Of a DNA stretch of 64,000 nt, positions 47,805-59,900 are shown piece by piece. How positions within the stretch are numbered: position 1 is the first letter of the stretch; each line of letters starts with the position of its first letter. The translations under genes and the position numbers were made by a program. The notes under the pieces were generated by a model. It was given only the letters and a program-made list of their open reading frames with translations, did not search any database and had not been told where the DNA came from. Source of the DNA: Morella rubra (Eukaryota; Streptophyta; Magnoliopsida; Fagales; Myricaceae); NCBI GenBank assembly GCA_003952965.2, contig CM025850.1, positions 3,752,746 through 3,816,745 on the forward strand, in the 5' to 3' direction.

Positions 47805-48986
47805 GGGGCGGAGTCAGGGGCGGCCAGCGGGGGCCACTGCCCCCCCGCCCACCACCACCCAAAGAATTTTACAAAACCTGATCTCTTGATCATCTTTTGA
47901 CCTTTGACCTCTAACATTTTGAAAATCTCTTCTCCCCTTGGTCTATTTAAAAAATTCTAAAAGTTTCTATTTTGACCCCCCTTAAATTTATAAATCATAC
48001 TTGTTCCTTGACTCTTTTTAAAAGAAGTTATTTTTTTATTAAAAACATTATTTTGGCTCTCGAAAAAACAATTAAACGCTTTAGGTAAAAGAATTTTATT
48101 AGACATTAATATACTCACAGTCCTTGTGGTAAAGAAAATTTTAAATTAGTCCATAAAATAAAGAAAGTTACAAATTAATCCATGTGGTAAAGTTTTCGCC
48201 AAAAATATGTCATTTCGTCCATCCCCGTCTCTTTTACTAGCGGCATTTGTTAATCAACACTAGCTACAGCGTGCTACGTGCCCCGTCTCACCACACATCA
48301 TATATAATTTTCTTCGGGCCTTCTATGAGTCTTTTTAATCCCTTCTTACTTCTTTTTTTTTTAATCAAAACCACATATTATTCCAAACAAATCATACCCT
48401 CAATGAAACTATAGAGATTCAGTACTAACATACAACTAAGAAAGATCAAACAAACGCTCACAACTACAGAAAGTGCCAACCAAATTATACTCAACGACGG
48501 CCTAACAAGTAAGGTGGTGCACCAAAGAATTTGCACCTCTAACGACATGGATGGCCTGCCAACTATGCAACCTACTACCCAGGTCGTGGATATCCTGCAC
48601 TACCGAATTAATGCTCCACTAGACGTTTTTGGCCATAGACGAATGGCCAACAGATTCGGGAGTCCCCTTCTAACATCACATCCCGAAAGCCCTGGGAATG
48701 CACCAACTCCAGGCCCAGCTTTGCAGCCTCAACCTCACCTTCCAAAGGATCAACAACACCAATCTTCTTAACTTTTGCCCAAGAACCACGCCCTTAGAGT
48801 CACGGGTAATTGCTGCTAACGCCGCATTCCGTTAACTTCTTAAACTTACGAAAGATGAGTACTTTGTTATGTTTGATTGTAAATCTTGACTAACATTTGT
48901 AATTTTTTTTTTAAGAAGTATTTCAAATAATATTCTTCACGTAAAAAAAATAGTTCTCTCTCCAAAGATTAAATCCTGACTCCGCC
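47805..48986. mobile_element. Non-autonomous hAT-like element, copy 4
   Basis: Ends GGGGCGGAGTCAGG and CCTGACTCCGCC, the best-matched inverted pair of the four copies. Interrupted by a LINE fragment, which explains its length. Confidence 0.65.
48347..48840 (-). mobile_element. 5'-truncated LINE fragment with RNase H-like remnant
   Basis: On the - strand the piece encodes EGEVEAAKLGLELVHSQGFR followed by DVMLEGDSR, the core of the RNase H-like domain found at the end of plant LINE polyproteins, and ends in an A tail (T-run at 48351-48362 on +). It interrupts the hAT-like element. ACTTCTT occurs on both sides (about 48348 and 48835), a likely target duplication. Confidence 0.75.
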
Positions 48987-50009
48987 ACTTATCTCACAAC
49001 TAAAATAACATAATTTTGAGATCAATCAATGTAGAGCAAAATTTAAGGATACATTGATCAGAGGGTTATATTAATATATATAAGACAAAAAGGCCTATAA
49101 ACCACCACAAAACATCAGCTGCGGCGTGTAGATAGTAGAACCGCCACTGTGGTCCACCATGCATCCTGTTGATATCTGATGTTTGTGACCGGATATAATT
49201 TAAATAATAAAATATACATTTTTTTATAAATTTAAATTTTTAGAATAAATATAGTTGGAGCGTTAAGAATAGCTCAAAATATGTAATATTTAATTAAATA
49301 AAAGTGCAAAGTCAAGTCTTGAATTTCAGAAATGATCTATCTCATATAATATTTATTTAGAATAGGATAAAGTGTATAATTAAATTTCGATTTTAAAATT
49401 TTGACTTTGCAAATACGTGAAATCACTAATTTTTTGCAAATACGTGAAATCACTAATTTTTTTAAAAGGTTAAGGTGATAGAAAGAGATAAATTTATTAT
49501 TTAAATTATATTATCATGTGAAGAATAGTGATAAATTCATCTCAAGAGCTTGAATTATAATTTTAATTAACGCTTTTATTTAGCCTAACATGTAACGTAC
49601 GACGTTGATTACCTTTGAAGGAAAAGTATGAAAAAATGTTTGCAAGTGCGAAAACAATTATTTCTACTCATTGTACGTAAAAAAAAAAAAAAGGGAATAA
49701 ATATAAAATCAGTCCCTGTAGTATAAGCGAAAATCGAATTAGTCATTGTGATAATCAAAGCATAAAATTAATTTACTAATCTTGCAAAAGCATAAAATCA
49801 GTCTATGGTAGAAGGACTAATGCCAAATTACGAAAGTGAGACTAGAAGGACTAATTTTATGTTTTGTTATCATGAGGACTAATTCAATTTCAAGTATACT
49901 ACTGAGAAAGATTTTGCATTTATCTAAAAATAATAATTACATGCATAGCATAGTTTAGTAAATCTATATATTTTTTTCCTTGGCAATTACGGACATTCAT
50001 TTCACTTCC

Positions 50010-50910
50010 ACGGAATAGAATGGGTGCTGAATATAGTAAGGGTGAGAATTTTATCTGCTAGAAACTAGTATTCCAATACCGGTTCTAGCCTATTCTGGTA
50101 TCATAACCTATTTTAGGAAAATTCCAAGAACGAAATGTTGAAATATCCGGTTTCGGTATTTAAAAAAAAAAAACCATAATGCACAGCTTTTAAGCCCTGC
50201 TTCAAAAAAAAAAATAAAAATAATAATTGGGGTTGTTTTGGCCCAGGTCACGCATGAATGAAGGAGTTTGACTCCACTCCTTCATTCAAACTTCAAGGAC
50301 AAATTTCGAAAAAACAAAAGAACTTCAAGCAAGTTTGAAAATGGTAGAGTCCTACCTCCCAAAATCTCTCCCCACCGTCGTCGTCCCAACCCCCCACCCT
50401 CCTTATCGTTGCCTCTTGAAATCTCTCTCTCTCTCTGCCTCCCGAGATTCTCGATGAGTTTACATCTAAAGAATAATGAGATTGGGTTATGGGTTCGACC
50501 CATGATTAGAACTCTTGCTAGAGAGGATAGATCCAATACAAGATCAGGATTTAGGGTGTTTTTGATCTCTTATTCTTGGTTTTTCCCATTGAGATTTGCA
50601 GTGAGGGTTTTTGCATGCTTGAGTCTCTAAAACTGAGATGATGGTTGAAGTTTCAAAGAGAGCTAGATTTGGTCTTCGAGTTGGAAGCCCTATATGGAGA
50701 AAACGATGTCGATTGATTCCCCTCCCTCCTCCATGAAATCTCTCTCTCTCTCTCTTCCTTTAATGAAACTATAATTTCCAGATTCTATTTTCAAAAATTC
50801 CGATTTCATTCCGAAAAATTTCAAAATGGAACCAGAATTAAAATATTAGTTCCGTAGGATACTAAAATGGGTCATTCAGTTCAATCTGTTCTGATACTCA
50901 CTCTTAGAAT
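50010..50910. other. Insert of unknown type in R4
   Basis: Absent from R1 and R2. Contains A-runs (50161-50172, 50203-50222), a perfect hairpin (GAATGAAGGAGT at 50256-50267, complement at 50276-50287) and a C/T-rich stretch with an open frame at 50268-50630 that I do not recognise. Ends not resolved. Confidence 0.4.
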
Positions 50911-51700
50911 ATAGTTGGAGTTTTAGCGCCGGTTATCGGGTACAGAGGCATAAACCTATTACATCATAAATAAAAGGCCAAAGGGATATAAACCTGTAGG
51001 CCTTAAAAGGCTAGCAACAGCGGCCCAGGCAAAAACCTGTAGGCCTTAAAGGATAGTAATAACTGGCCCGAAGGGCCCACACATCCTACCCGGGTCCACA
51101 GATCCGGTTTATAGCTATTACCCGCCGTAGACGGCGGTTTCGGTCGCCGAAGGCGAGGAGGTCCGAGCACCTCGGTCTCGCTTCCCCAGCGCTTCGTCCT
51201 TTCCAGCACCGGCAGTCGTTCATAAATATTCACTTCGCACGCATGGCCCTTACTATGCCCTCTTTCTTGCTATTTTTGACTCCCTAGCTATGGCATGTGA
51301 CTCGTACCGCCCTCGCAGACTCGCAACGGCTTTATCGAATTCTACTTTCGATGGGGTGTATAGGTGCGATCAAATTCCCATTTCAGGTACCCACCTCTTA
51401 TATTCCCATTCAATTGGTCGATATGTTTACGGATTTTGGATTACTGTCTTAATTTTGGCCTCTGCGGATTTTTCAATGCAAGCCAGGGTTGTTGCTTTGA
51501 CCTGGGAATTATGAATTTGTGTTTTTCTTATTAGATTAGATCAGATAAGGAATACGTCCCTTTAAGTTTGTTAATATAGAAGAACTGAGCAATGCTTCTT
51601 GTGTTGGGGCTCAAAATTCACAAAAATTTATATGGTCCCGTCTGCAGGTGGAAAATCTTGCAAAGGATTCCAACCAACAGAAAACAACATGCTTAAAATC

Positions 51701-52615
51701 AACTAATTTGATCGGAATAGCCTAAAGGTAGTCTAAACAACGAGCTAAAATTAGAAAGAGAGAGTAGAGGGGCATTAAATAGATTGAAGAGAGAATGAGA
51801 AGAGACTAAAGAGGAAAAATATACAGAGTTGCGTGGCTCTGAACATAACCTATGTCCGCAAAGAAAAGAGAGTAAACATGCTTCCAAAACTTCATGGTGA
51901 AGAGTGAAAACCAAGCAAGATATAGAAGCCAACTATGCCTTGCCCTTTATACGTTGAGCAGGAATCATTACTAACAGATGAGGGTATTGGTGTTTTAGAA
52001 CAGTAGCATCTGTATTCAAATGAGCATGCACTTTTTACTGCCTAGTCTGTTGCTGCGGCCATCAACCAAACGATTCAGTGTAGAATTGAACTCCAAAAGG
52101 AACAACTGGCAAAAGACTTGAGACAAATTTTGTGTGTTAGAAGACATGTCAATCTCCGTAACCTGATTAGACATTGATCACGAAAAAGCTCAATTAGCCA
52201 AATTATTAAGTCTTTCCTCATGCATTTCAGCAGTGTTAAAAATGCTTTATCCTTGTAATAATAACATCTTAGTTCCAAAGCCCTTGAAACCACGATATGA
52301 GAACAAAACCCCTGAAGAAATAAGCCTTCAGATTATAAAAGATCGACCATGCTGGCCAAAGTCTAATTACCACTTCTGGAAAATACAATCAAACTGTATA
52401 AAGCTGCAGTAAACACGTTCAAGTGTAGCTAATTAGTTGGAATTCACCAGCTAATGCAAATCTTAGGCATGAAAACTTGGTTAGTGAGCCACATGATTTG
52501 GAGGATTTCGAATTACATACAATAGAACTACTAAATTTATCATGACAATCCTGCGGCTTAGAGATGCATACCTTATCTTCCAGTGAAACTGCAAGCCAGT
52601 TGAACGCTCCAAGAC
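51701..52615. other. 3' flank of NLR D
   Basis: Duplicated with 37150-38064. No gene of its own recognised. Confidence 0.55.
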
Positions 52616-55424
52616 TCACCCTTGCAGACGCTTCAACAAGTCTGAGTCACCAAGCTTGTATATTTGGTATCTTTCTCCTTTAATCCTATATCTCAATCGG
52701 ATAGTAGTTACTGTCTTGACTTTCCAATAATCATGGCCTCCATCTGGTTGCAAACTAAGCACAAATTCTCTCTGCATTTCGGAGAAGTCTAAAGTTTTGA
52801 GGTTTTCCAGGTGCTGGATTCCAGAGGGTATCTCCTTCAGCTGGGGCACGGCCCAATCTCTAGTTGTTCAAGAAGGGGCAATGCTTCTCTGTCTATCTTT
52901 ACCATCTGCAATCTGTCCAAATTTCTGAGTGTCAGTTTTTTGAGTTTTCGAAAGCCACCTTGCTTGAAATGCAGGTGTTCCCCAGCATACCCCTGATCGA
53001 GGAAAAGATTAATTAAACTAGGCAAAGCATGGTTGCAGTTTAGTGAACCTTCCACTAAGTCTGAGAAAAATAAACCTAAAGTGACTAGATTTTGAAGCTC
53101 CGGAATCCAGTTGGGCAACTTCTCCAATCGCCCCCTTAGAATGACATGCTCTAAAAACTGAGGTGGAGATGAGCTGCATTGTAAATCTAGAATCTCATCT
53201 TCACTGATTGAGCTTACTAGCAAAGTTTTAAGGTGGTTCATGTTTTTCATGGAGGCACACAGAACCTTCCCATTTTCTGCAGACATATTTGAGACACCCA
53301 AGTACCTCAATTGCCTCAACTTTCCTAGCTCTTTGAGCAGACCGACACCATGATGATTTGCCTCCACAAGTGTAAGAGTCTGCAGCTCACTTAAACATCC
53401 AACCCCATTGTGTATTTTCACTCCTTGCATCGAGTCCAAACTACTTTTAATTTCCAAGTCATAGTAATGGGCCAAAAGATGTCTCAGCTTATAGAGCCCA
53501 AGTATCTCAATTGGTAGCTCGCGCACCGGAGTTTCCATGACATTTAATGTCTGCAGGTTCTGTAGCCTACCCACTGACTTTGGAATCATCTTTACTTTCG
53601 TATTCCTCAAACTTAAGTGATTCAAATGGAACAAATTCGCCGCTTCCTTAGGAAGATGATATATCGGAGCATCTTCAAAATCCAACACTTTTAAAAGCTT
53701 GAACTGTTTGAATAGTTTATCCATGAAAGTCACAGGCATTTGATTTAGGCCGAAAAGGAAAAAACAACAAACCCAGAGTACTCAGTGGTCTCTAAAATAT
53801 TTTCTCTAGCATAAAGGAGTGAAAGGCGCCGGCTTCTTCCATTGAAACTTAAGTCATCTGGCCCTAGAACTTGACAGAAACTCAACTCTCCGGCTTTTGA
53901 TCGGCTGATCTCATGTAATAGGTCATGGATTCTGTAATTTCTACGCACCTCATAGTCAAGCTCTCCAAATTACACTTGAACTAAATTTCTGTGGACAGGC
54001 TCCATTAAGCATTCTTCTGCCACCTGTTCCAGTTGTTTGCCCTTCTTTCCATTTATAAATCCCTCAGCTACCCATAGCCGAAATAATCTTGAATCAGTAA
54101 TTGAGTAGTCCTCTGGAAAGATGCTGAAGTACAAGAAACAAGACTTAAGGTAGTAAGGCAGATCATGATAACTCAGACAGAGAATTTTGGAATACTTGTA
54201 AGGTGGGGATTACTTTCTAGCTCATAACTGAGGCCATCGTGCAAGTTTTGCCATTCTAATGGAACTTTCTCCTTTGTTGACAGAAGACCACCTATGGCCA
54301 CAATAGCAAGAGGCAGGCCTTCACATTTTTTGACAATGTCCAGGGACAATCTCACCAACTCTCTTGGACAACAGCCCTGAAGCTCAGACTGGAATGCCTT
54401 TCTGCAGAACAATTCCCCAGCCTTTTCCTGAGACAGAGGTTGTAGCTTGTAAATCTGATCGAACGTAGATTCTTTACAAGAAACACCAACATGATCACTA
54501 CGAGTTATGATGATTATCCTGCTGCCTCTGTATTGCTTGGTAAAGCATGTTTCACAACTTCCCAAAACTCGGTCTTCCAAACATCATCAAAAACCACAAT
54601 ATACTTCTTTTGCTGTAAATATCCCCTCAGTTGGCTAATTAGTTCGATCTCATCCATTTTGCATTTGTGCACCGGAGCTCTCGTTTCTTTTTCCTGGTAG
54701 AATTGATTTCTCATCGCCATGAGTACCTTCTGCATGTTGTATGACTGAGACACAGTGATACAAACACGGCAGTCAAATTGTCCCTTCACTGATTCGCTCT
54801 CATATAACTTTTTGGCAAGAGTTGTCTTACCGATTCCTCCCATGCCTCCACAGAAATCATCGAGCGCCTAGTTGTTCCTGTTACCAACCAGCTTACCAAC
54901 TCGTCCCTCGTGGATTCAATACCCACAACTTCCCCTTCCTCAATGAAAAGGGAGCCCACTCGAGGGTCATGCCATGTTACTTCATTTGTGTTACTGCTTC
55001 CTGATCCTTGCTGTGAGGAAGTAGAGCCATATCTTTCACTTCTTTCGTTGATTTCACGTACCAATACTTTGATATCTTGAATCTTGGTGGCCATCTCATG
55101 GCGTGGTTTTAATTGTTTCAGCAAGCGACCAATTTTGTGGAGGAAAGGAGTGAAACCATGCTGATGACGACGCTGTGCAGTGTGAAGAATGTACTCATCC
55201 ATAACATCTTCAATATGAAATGCTGCCTCCCTCACTTGTTTCGCCCACTTTTTAACGCCACCTTGGAGGTCTCCTTTCTCTACCTCTTTGAGGAAACACT
55301 TGATGGTCTCCAATTCATCTCTAATACCCGCAACTTCCCTGTGCACACCCCTTAGCAGTTTACCTTCTTGAACGAGTAATTGGAGCAACTTGTCAATGAC
55401 GAGGACCACGGCAGTTTCTGTCAT
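52616..55424 (-). pseudogene. CC-NBS-LRR pseudogene D
   Basis: Second NLR lineage in the cluster, related to A and B but clearly diverged. ATG at 55424 (MTETAVVLVIDKLL); the in-frame ATG at 55448 is less likely by comparison with A and B. Coiled coil with EDVMDEY is intact. The frame breaks just before the P-loop (about 54845), where MGGIGKTT continues in another frame. Further breaks lie near 54535 (after kinase-2 VVFDDVW), near 54185, near 53770 and near 52850, and there is a TAA at 53970-53972 before FGELDYE. The LRR part (53739-52837) is one long open frame. It ends DSDLLKRLQG at 52616, about 45 aa shorter than A and B, with a donor-like GGTGAGT there. Many independent lesions make this a genuine pseudogene. 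Confidence 0.92.
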
Positions 55425-55448
55425 CTTTGTGGAAAGGAACTGGAACAA

Positions 55449-56945
55449 TTTGTTGATGAAATAACTTGAACGATACTGGTGTGATCAGTAACGAATTTCG
55501 CTTCGCCAGATGCCACATTAGGGAGCAGAATGGAGCAGTTCATGTGGTCGTGCTTGTCATTTACTTCTCATTGACTCAGTTTTTAAACTTGTTTGGAATA
55601 CTTTCTTGTTGTTCAAGCGGTAACTCCACCTGGAAAGTCACTAACTTGACCATTGTTTATTCGCAGCAATTGATACTGCAATCAGCAGACACAAGTAACA
55701 TTTAGGTGCAAAAATTCTGTAGACCCATTAAACGTATATTCTTATTTGCTTTTGACTAGAACCAGAAAAGTTGGACATTGAACAAGTATGCACGCTGCTA
55801 ATGTTTGCATCTGCTTGAGGTATGCACAAAGGTGAGCTTCAGGTGGTAGGAAAGTGCAAGTATGATGACTCTGGTCTCAGCGGGCTATCGTGGGAAGGTG
55901 CATGTACTTTGAAGCAGAATTTCAGGCACCAAAAAGAAAAGTCTCTGGTCTACTTTGGTTATTTTTCCTTTTTATGTCTATGAGAGCTTGATCCGCTGCC
56001 GAAAACTTTGGTCCATTATTCAGTTGAAAACTGAAAAAGATAAAGGGTCTACGAAACGGGGTTGAATTTTTGGCTATAGGGTGGAAAAGAGCAAAATCAA
56101 GGTAGACCCGTTGGTGTGGGATTTTGACTCAAAGATGAAACATTATCATTCCGCATCAAGCTCTCCGTTACAGTTAAGGCATCTTGAGACAGCGTCGTTC
56201 CTACTCAATCTCCAATGAGTTATTTTTCTTCTCAACCTTCTCTAAGACAATTCTCCTTCATTTCCCTGTACTTGTACGTTTCATGTTTAGTTTTCCCTTT
56301 CCTGTTTTTCTTTTCCTTTTATTAGGATCCTGCTAATATTAGACTTTGACTCTTGCACAAATCATTAATACATTCAAGTTCCAAAAAGTTTAATAAGTAA
56401 ATAAAACTAAATTGCCGACATTTTATTTAATAAAAATATTTATAATAATTTGATTAGACCGAATGCACCTCAAATTCTGAGTATTTGCCGATCAAGAGAT
56501 TCAAATCTCGATAAAAATAATGTGAGAAAAGAGATTATTAACAATCGGGACGTGAATCAGATCAATTAAGAGATTCGAATATCAACCAATAACCGAAACA
56601 AACATACTCTCTTAACAATAGAGACCTACTAAGATAGGAAAGAGAATTTTAATCAATTATTAATATATAAATTCCTCAGAATTGCACCTTTTAAAGCAAT
56701 TCTACTAAATTTCAAATTATTAACCCAATTATCCTTTGCAGTCAATTTTTTTCTCTAATCTCACTTTTTTTTTTCTAAGTATTTCTCTAATCTCACTTAA
56801 TAATCAATGATTAGTTGTCTCCATGGACTCGTGAGGATAAGGTTTATTTGAAATTCTAACCGGGGGGCTTTTGTCTTGTACTTCACAGCATATCACTAAA
56901 CTCACTGAACAAAAACCATGTACTGAACTTTCTCATCTCTCTCCA
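55449..56945. other. Spacer between NLR D and PTAC14
   Basis: No gene recognised. The last few hundred bases are the PTAC14 upstream region. The two genes are divergent (D on -, PTAC14 on +). Confidence 0.55.
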
Positions 56946-59900
56946 ATGGCCTCCTCTCTTCCTCTTCACCAGCCCACCCGCTGTTTCTTCTCCAATCCTA
57001 AGGTCCCAATTCTCTCTCTAAAAATGTATTCTTGCAAATATAAATATGTTCGTTTGTTTCTTTTTTGTCTATAAATTTCTGATGTTATTGTGTTCGTGAA
57101 GCAGTTAAAGAATTTCCACCATGGGTGGTCACAAGGACCCAATTGCTCTTTTGCTAGTGACGCCCAAAATCAGATTAAGTCCATTAAAGCAACCACCGAT
57201 ACTCCTTCATATCCGATATTCCAACCTCCCAAAGCCGAAGAATCACTCTCTGAGGTAAAAAAAAAACACGTCTCTTTTCTTCAATTAACTCTGTTTATTT
57301 GCTTAGAGAACGTAAGGATGAGAATGTTGGACTTTTCAAAGCCGATATCGCATCTTTTAGAAGTTCATATACTTAAGACGGCCAATTTTCAGTTTCATCG
57401 AGAACAATGAGAATATACTAATTTCATGTCTGTAAACAAATCATGAAAGTATTCTAATTTGATTGAAAGCAATGAAATTATAGGATATATGTTTCTTGGC
57501 CTTTTTGGCGCAGTTGGATTCAGCAGACCCTGATTTCTATAAGATAGGCTATGTGAGAAGCATGAGAGCTTATGGAATTGACTTTAAAGAAGGGCCAGAT
57601 GGATTTGGAGTGCATGCATCCAAAGATGTCGAGCCACTTCGCCGACCCAGGGTGAGTTGCTTAGTGTGTTTGTTGATGACATTATAGCTTCTCGGTCAAT
57701 TAAGTGTCTGTAAATGCAAACCCATTCTTGAATTAGTTATTGACTTCGTTCTTGCATATTGTCTGGGAGTAACAGTGCTTTGTGGATTGGAATTTTTTTA
57801 CCATCTAATGTCATGAATTATCTTGGAGTCCCATTTTCTAGTACTTTATTGCAAACGTACCTTTTACTTAATGGTGCAGGTAGTTATGGAAATCCCACTA
57901 GAGTTGATGTTAACAATAAGCCAAAAGCTCCCATGGATGTTTTTCCCGGATATAATACCGGTGGGTCATCCTATATTTGATATTATCAACTCAACCAATT
58001 CAGAGGTAAGAAAAAATTGAATGCTTTCTTCCTAACTTGGAGCATTCACCATATGTTAGAGTAGGATTTTCTCATGTGACAACAGTCGAACTAGTTTGCT
58101 GGGTTGTCGGTGGTGTTCACCTAGTACCCCTTTTCTTTTTTCCCATTGTGTTTTTTTTTGTTGGAGTGGATACTTAGATCAGATAACTATTTGTGGCAGA
58201 CAGATTGGGACCTAAGGTTGGCCTGTCTTCTTTTATATGCATTTGACCGGGAGGATAACTTCTGGCAGTATATGGTGACTTTTTACCTAGTGCAAATGAG
58301 TGCACTAGCTTGCTTTTAGCTACAGAGGTACGAGACTGCTGACTGTAATGGATCTTTGAATTTTTTGTTCTATGTTTTGTGCCCCTGTTTTTAGGTTCTC
58401 ATTTATAATATCTGTCTATGTTTGGATGCAACTTTTTTTCACATTTAAGACATCCCGCATTTATGTTTGGGGGGGGGGGGGGGGTTTGGGGGAATAACTT
58501 TGTCATTGATGAAAATCCATTGACTTTGATTGAGAGGGGGGAAAATTAAATGACCAAATGTAATCACCATTGTGAGCATACAAATCATAGCCACAGAAAT
58601 TTGACATCAACATGAGTTACTGAAGTGGCTCTGTTACACTTGAGCCCAAGAAGGTTCGTAACCAGTGGTCACTTTCTAAGTGATATTCTAATGGTCATAA
58701 ATTAGTGAAGTAGCTTTGTTACACTTGAACCCAAGAAAGTTTTATGGTAATTGTCACTCTCTTAGTGCTATTCTAAGAATCAGGTTGGTGATTCTTTGCT
58801 GTTCTTTTTGCCCAGTCCTTCGTTCACAACCTTGTAAACAATTATTAACCATGTTTCCATTCCCTATTGCTCTGTATATGGTATAGGAGGAGCTCTTGGA
58901 GCTTCAGGATCCTAACCTTGCTTCAACAATGAGGGAACAGCAGCACCGAGCTCTAGAGTTTTGGGAAAAGAACTGGGTACCGAAACACCTGTCTGTCTAG
59001 AGTATTCTGTTTATCGGTTCCCATAATGTATTCCAGTATCTAATTGAATTTCTAATATATTTGCTTCTGGGTTAATGTTCTCAGCACTCAGGTGTGCCCC
59101 TTAAAATAAAACGCCTTGCCCGAGATCCTGAGAGATTCATTTGGGCAGTGGGTATAGCACAATCACGATGCATTAACATGCAACTGAGGATTGGTGCACT
59201 AGTCCAAGATACTAATATGCTAATCCCTTATGCTGGTAAGCTGTCCGTGAAAATTCTTCTAATTTTGTCTAATATCTAGCACATCATGATGGCATATCGC
59301 TACAATAAAACTATGAGGGTTTATAACAAAAAATTGTGGTCATTATATTTAGTATTTTCATTTTAATTAAATCTTTTTCAATTTGATAAAGAAATCATGT
59401 TATGTTCAGCATGGAATTCAACTTTAGTTTCATTTCGTGCGTTGTAGATGTATAAATCGTACTTTGTTTCTCATACTGTTATAGTTGAAAGATCTAACAT
59501 CTAGCAATGGGAAGTAGATTATGTGGAAGATAGCTATGTATTTTCACTTCCAAAGAATTTCAGTCTGCAAATTATGGACAAAAGATTTTCTTACTGGGTT
59601 TGGCACTATGCTCTAGCTTGGATGTTCTGCATTTACCATGATCTTTGACCTTATTTGTTACGTTCTTACTATTCTTTTCCTTTTGGTGCCACAATTAGTT
59701 TGTCTTTCCATTCTTATGAATGTATGAGATAAGCAATTCATTGTAAATAAAGCTGCTGAGCCAGAGATCATCCTGAAAATAGGAATACATTCATTTGTGA
59801 TAGACAGTATTCTAGACCTGCCTTTAGGGTGAATTTAATGCTGCCGTACAATGTGAGGCGCATTTGGTGCTGCTTCATATTGTGCTCTAGTAGCAAATGT

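Larger units (their letters stand above)
47530..51700 (+). repeat. Large TE-rich repeat block R4
   Basis: Fourth copy of the block, lying before NLR D. It contains the hAT-like element (47805-48986), a LINE fragment inserted into it (48347-48840), and a further insert of about 0.9 kb (50010-50910) absent from R1 and R2. The 19.4-kb transposon site is empty (about 49545-49570). Confidence 0.8.

Noticed and set aside
50268..50630. 120-aa frame in the R4 insert
   Set aside because: Low-complexity C/T sequence and no recognisable family; kept only as part of the unknown insert.
51003..51233. 76-aa GC-rich frame on the - strand
   Set aside because: Lies in the repeat block R4; no recognised domain and absent from the other blocks.
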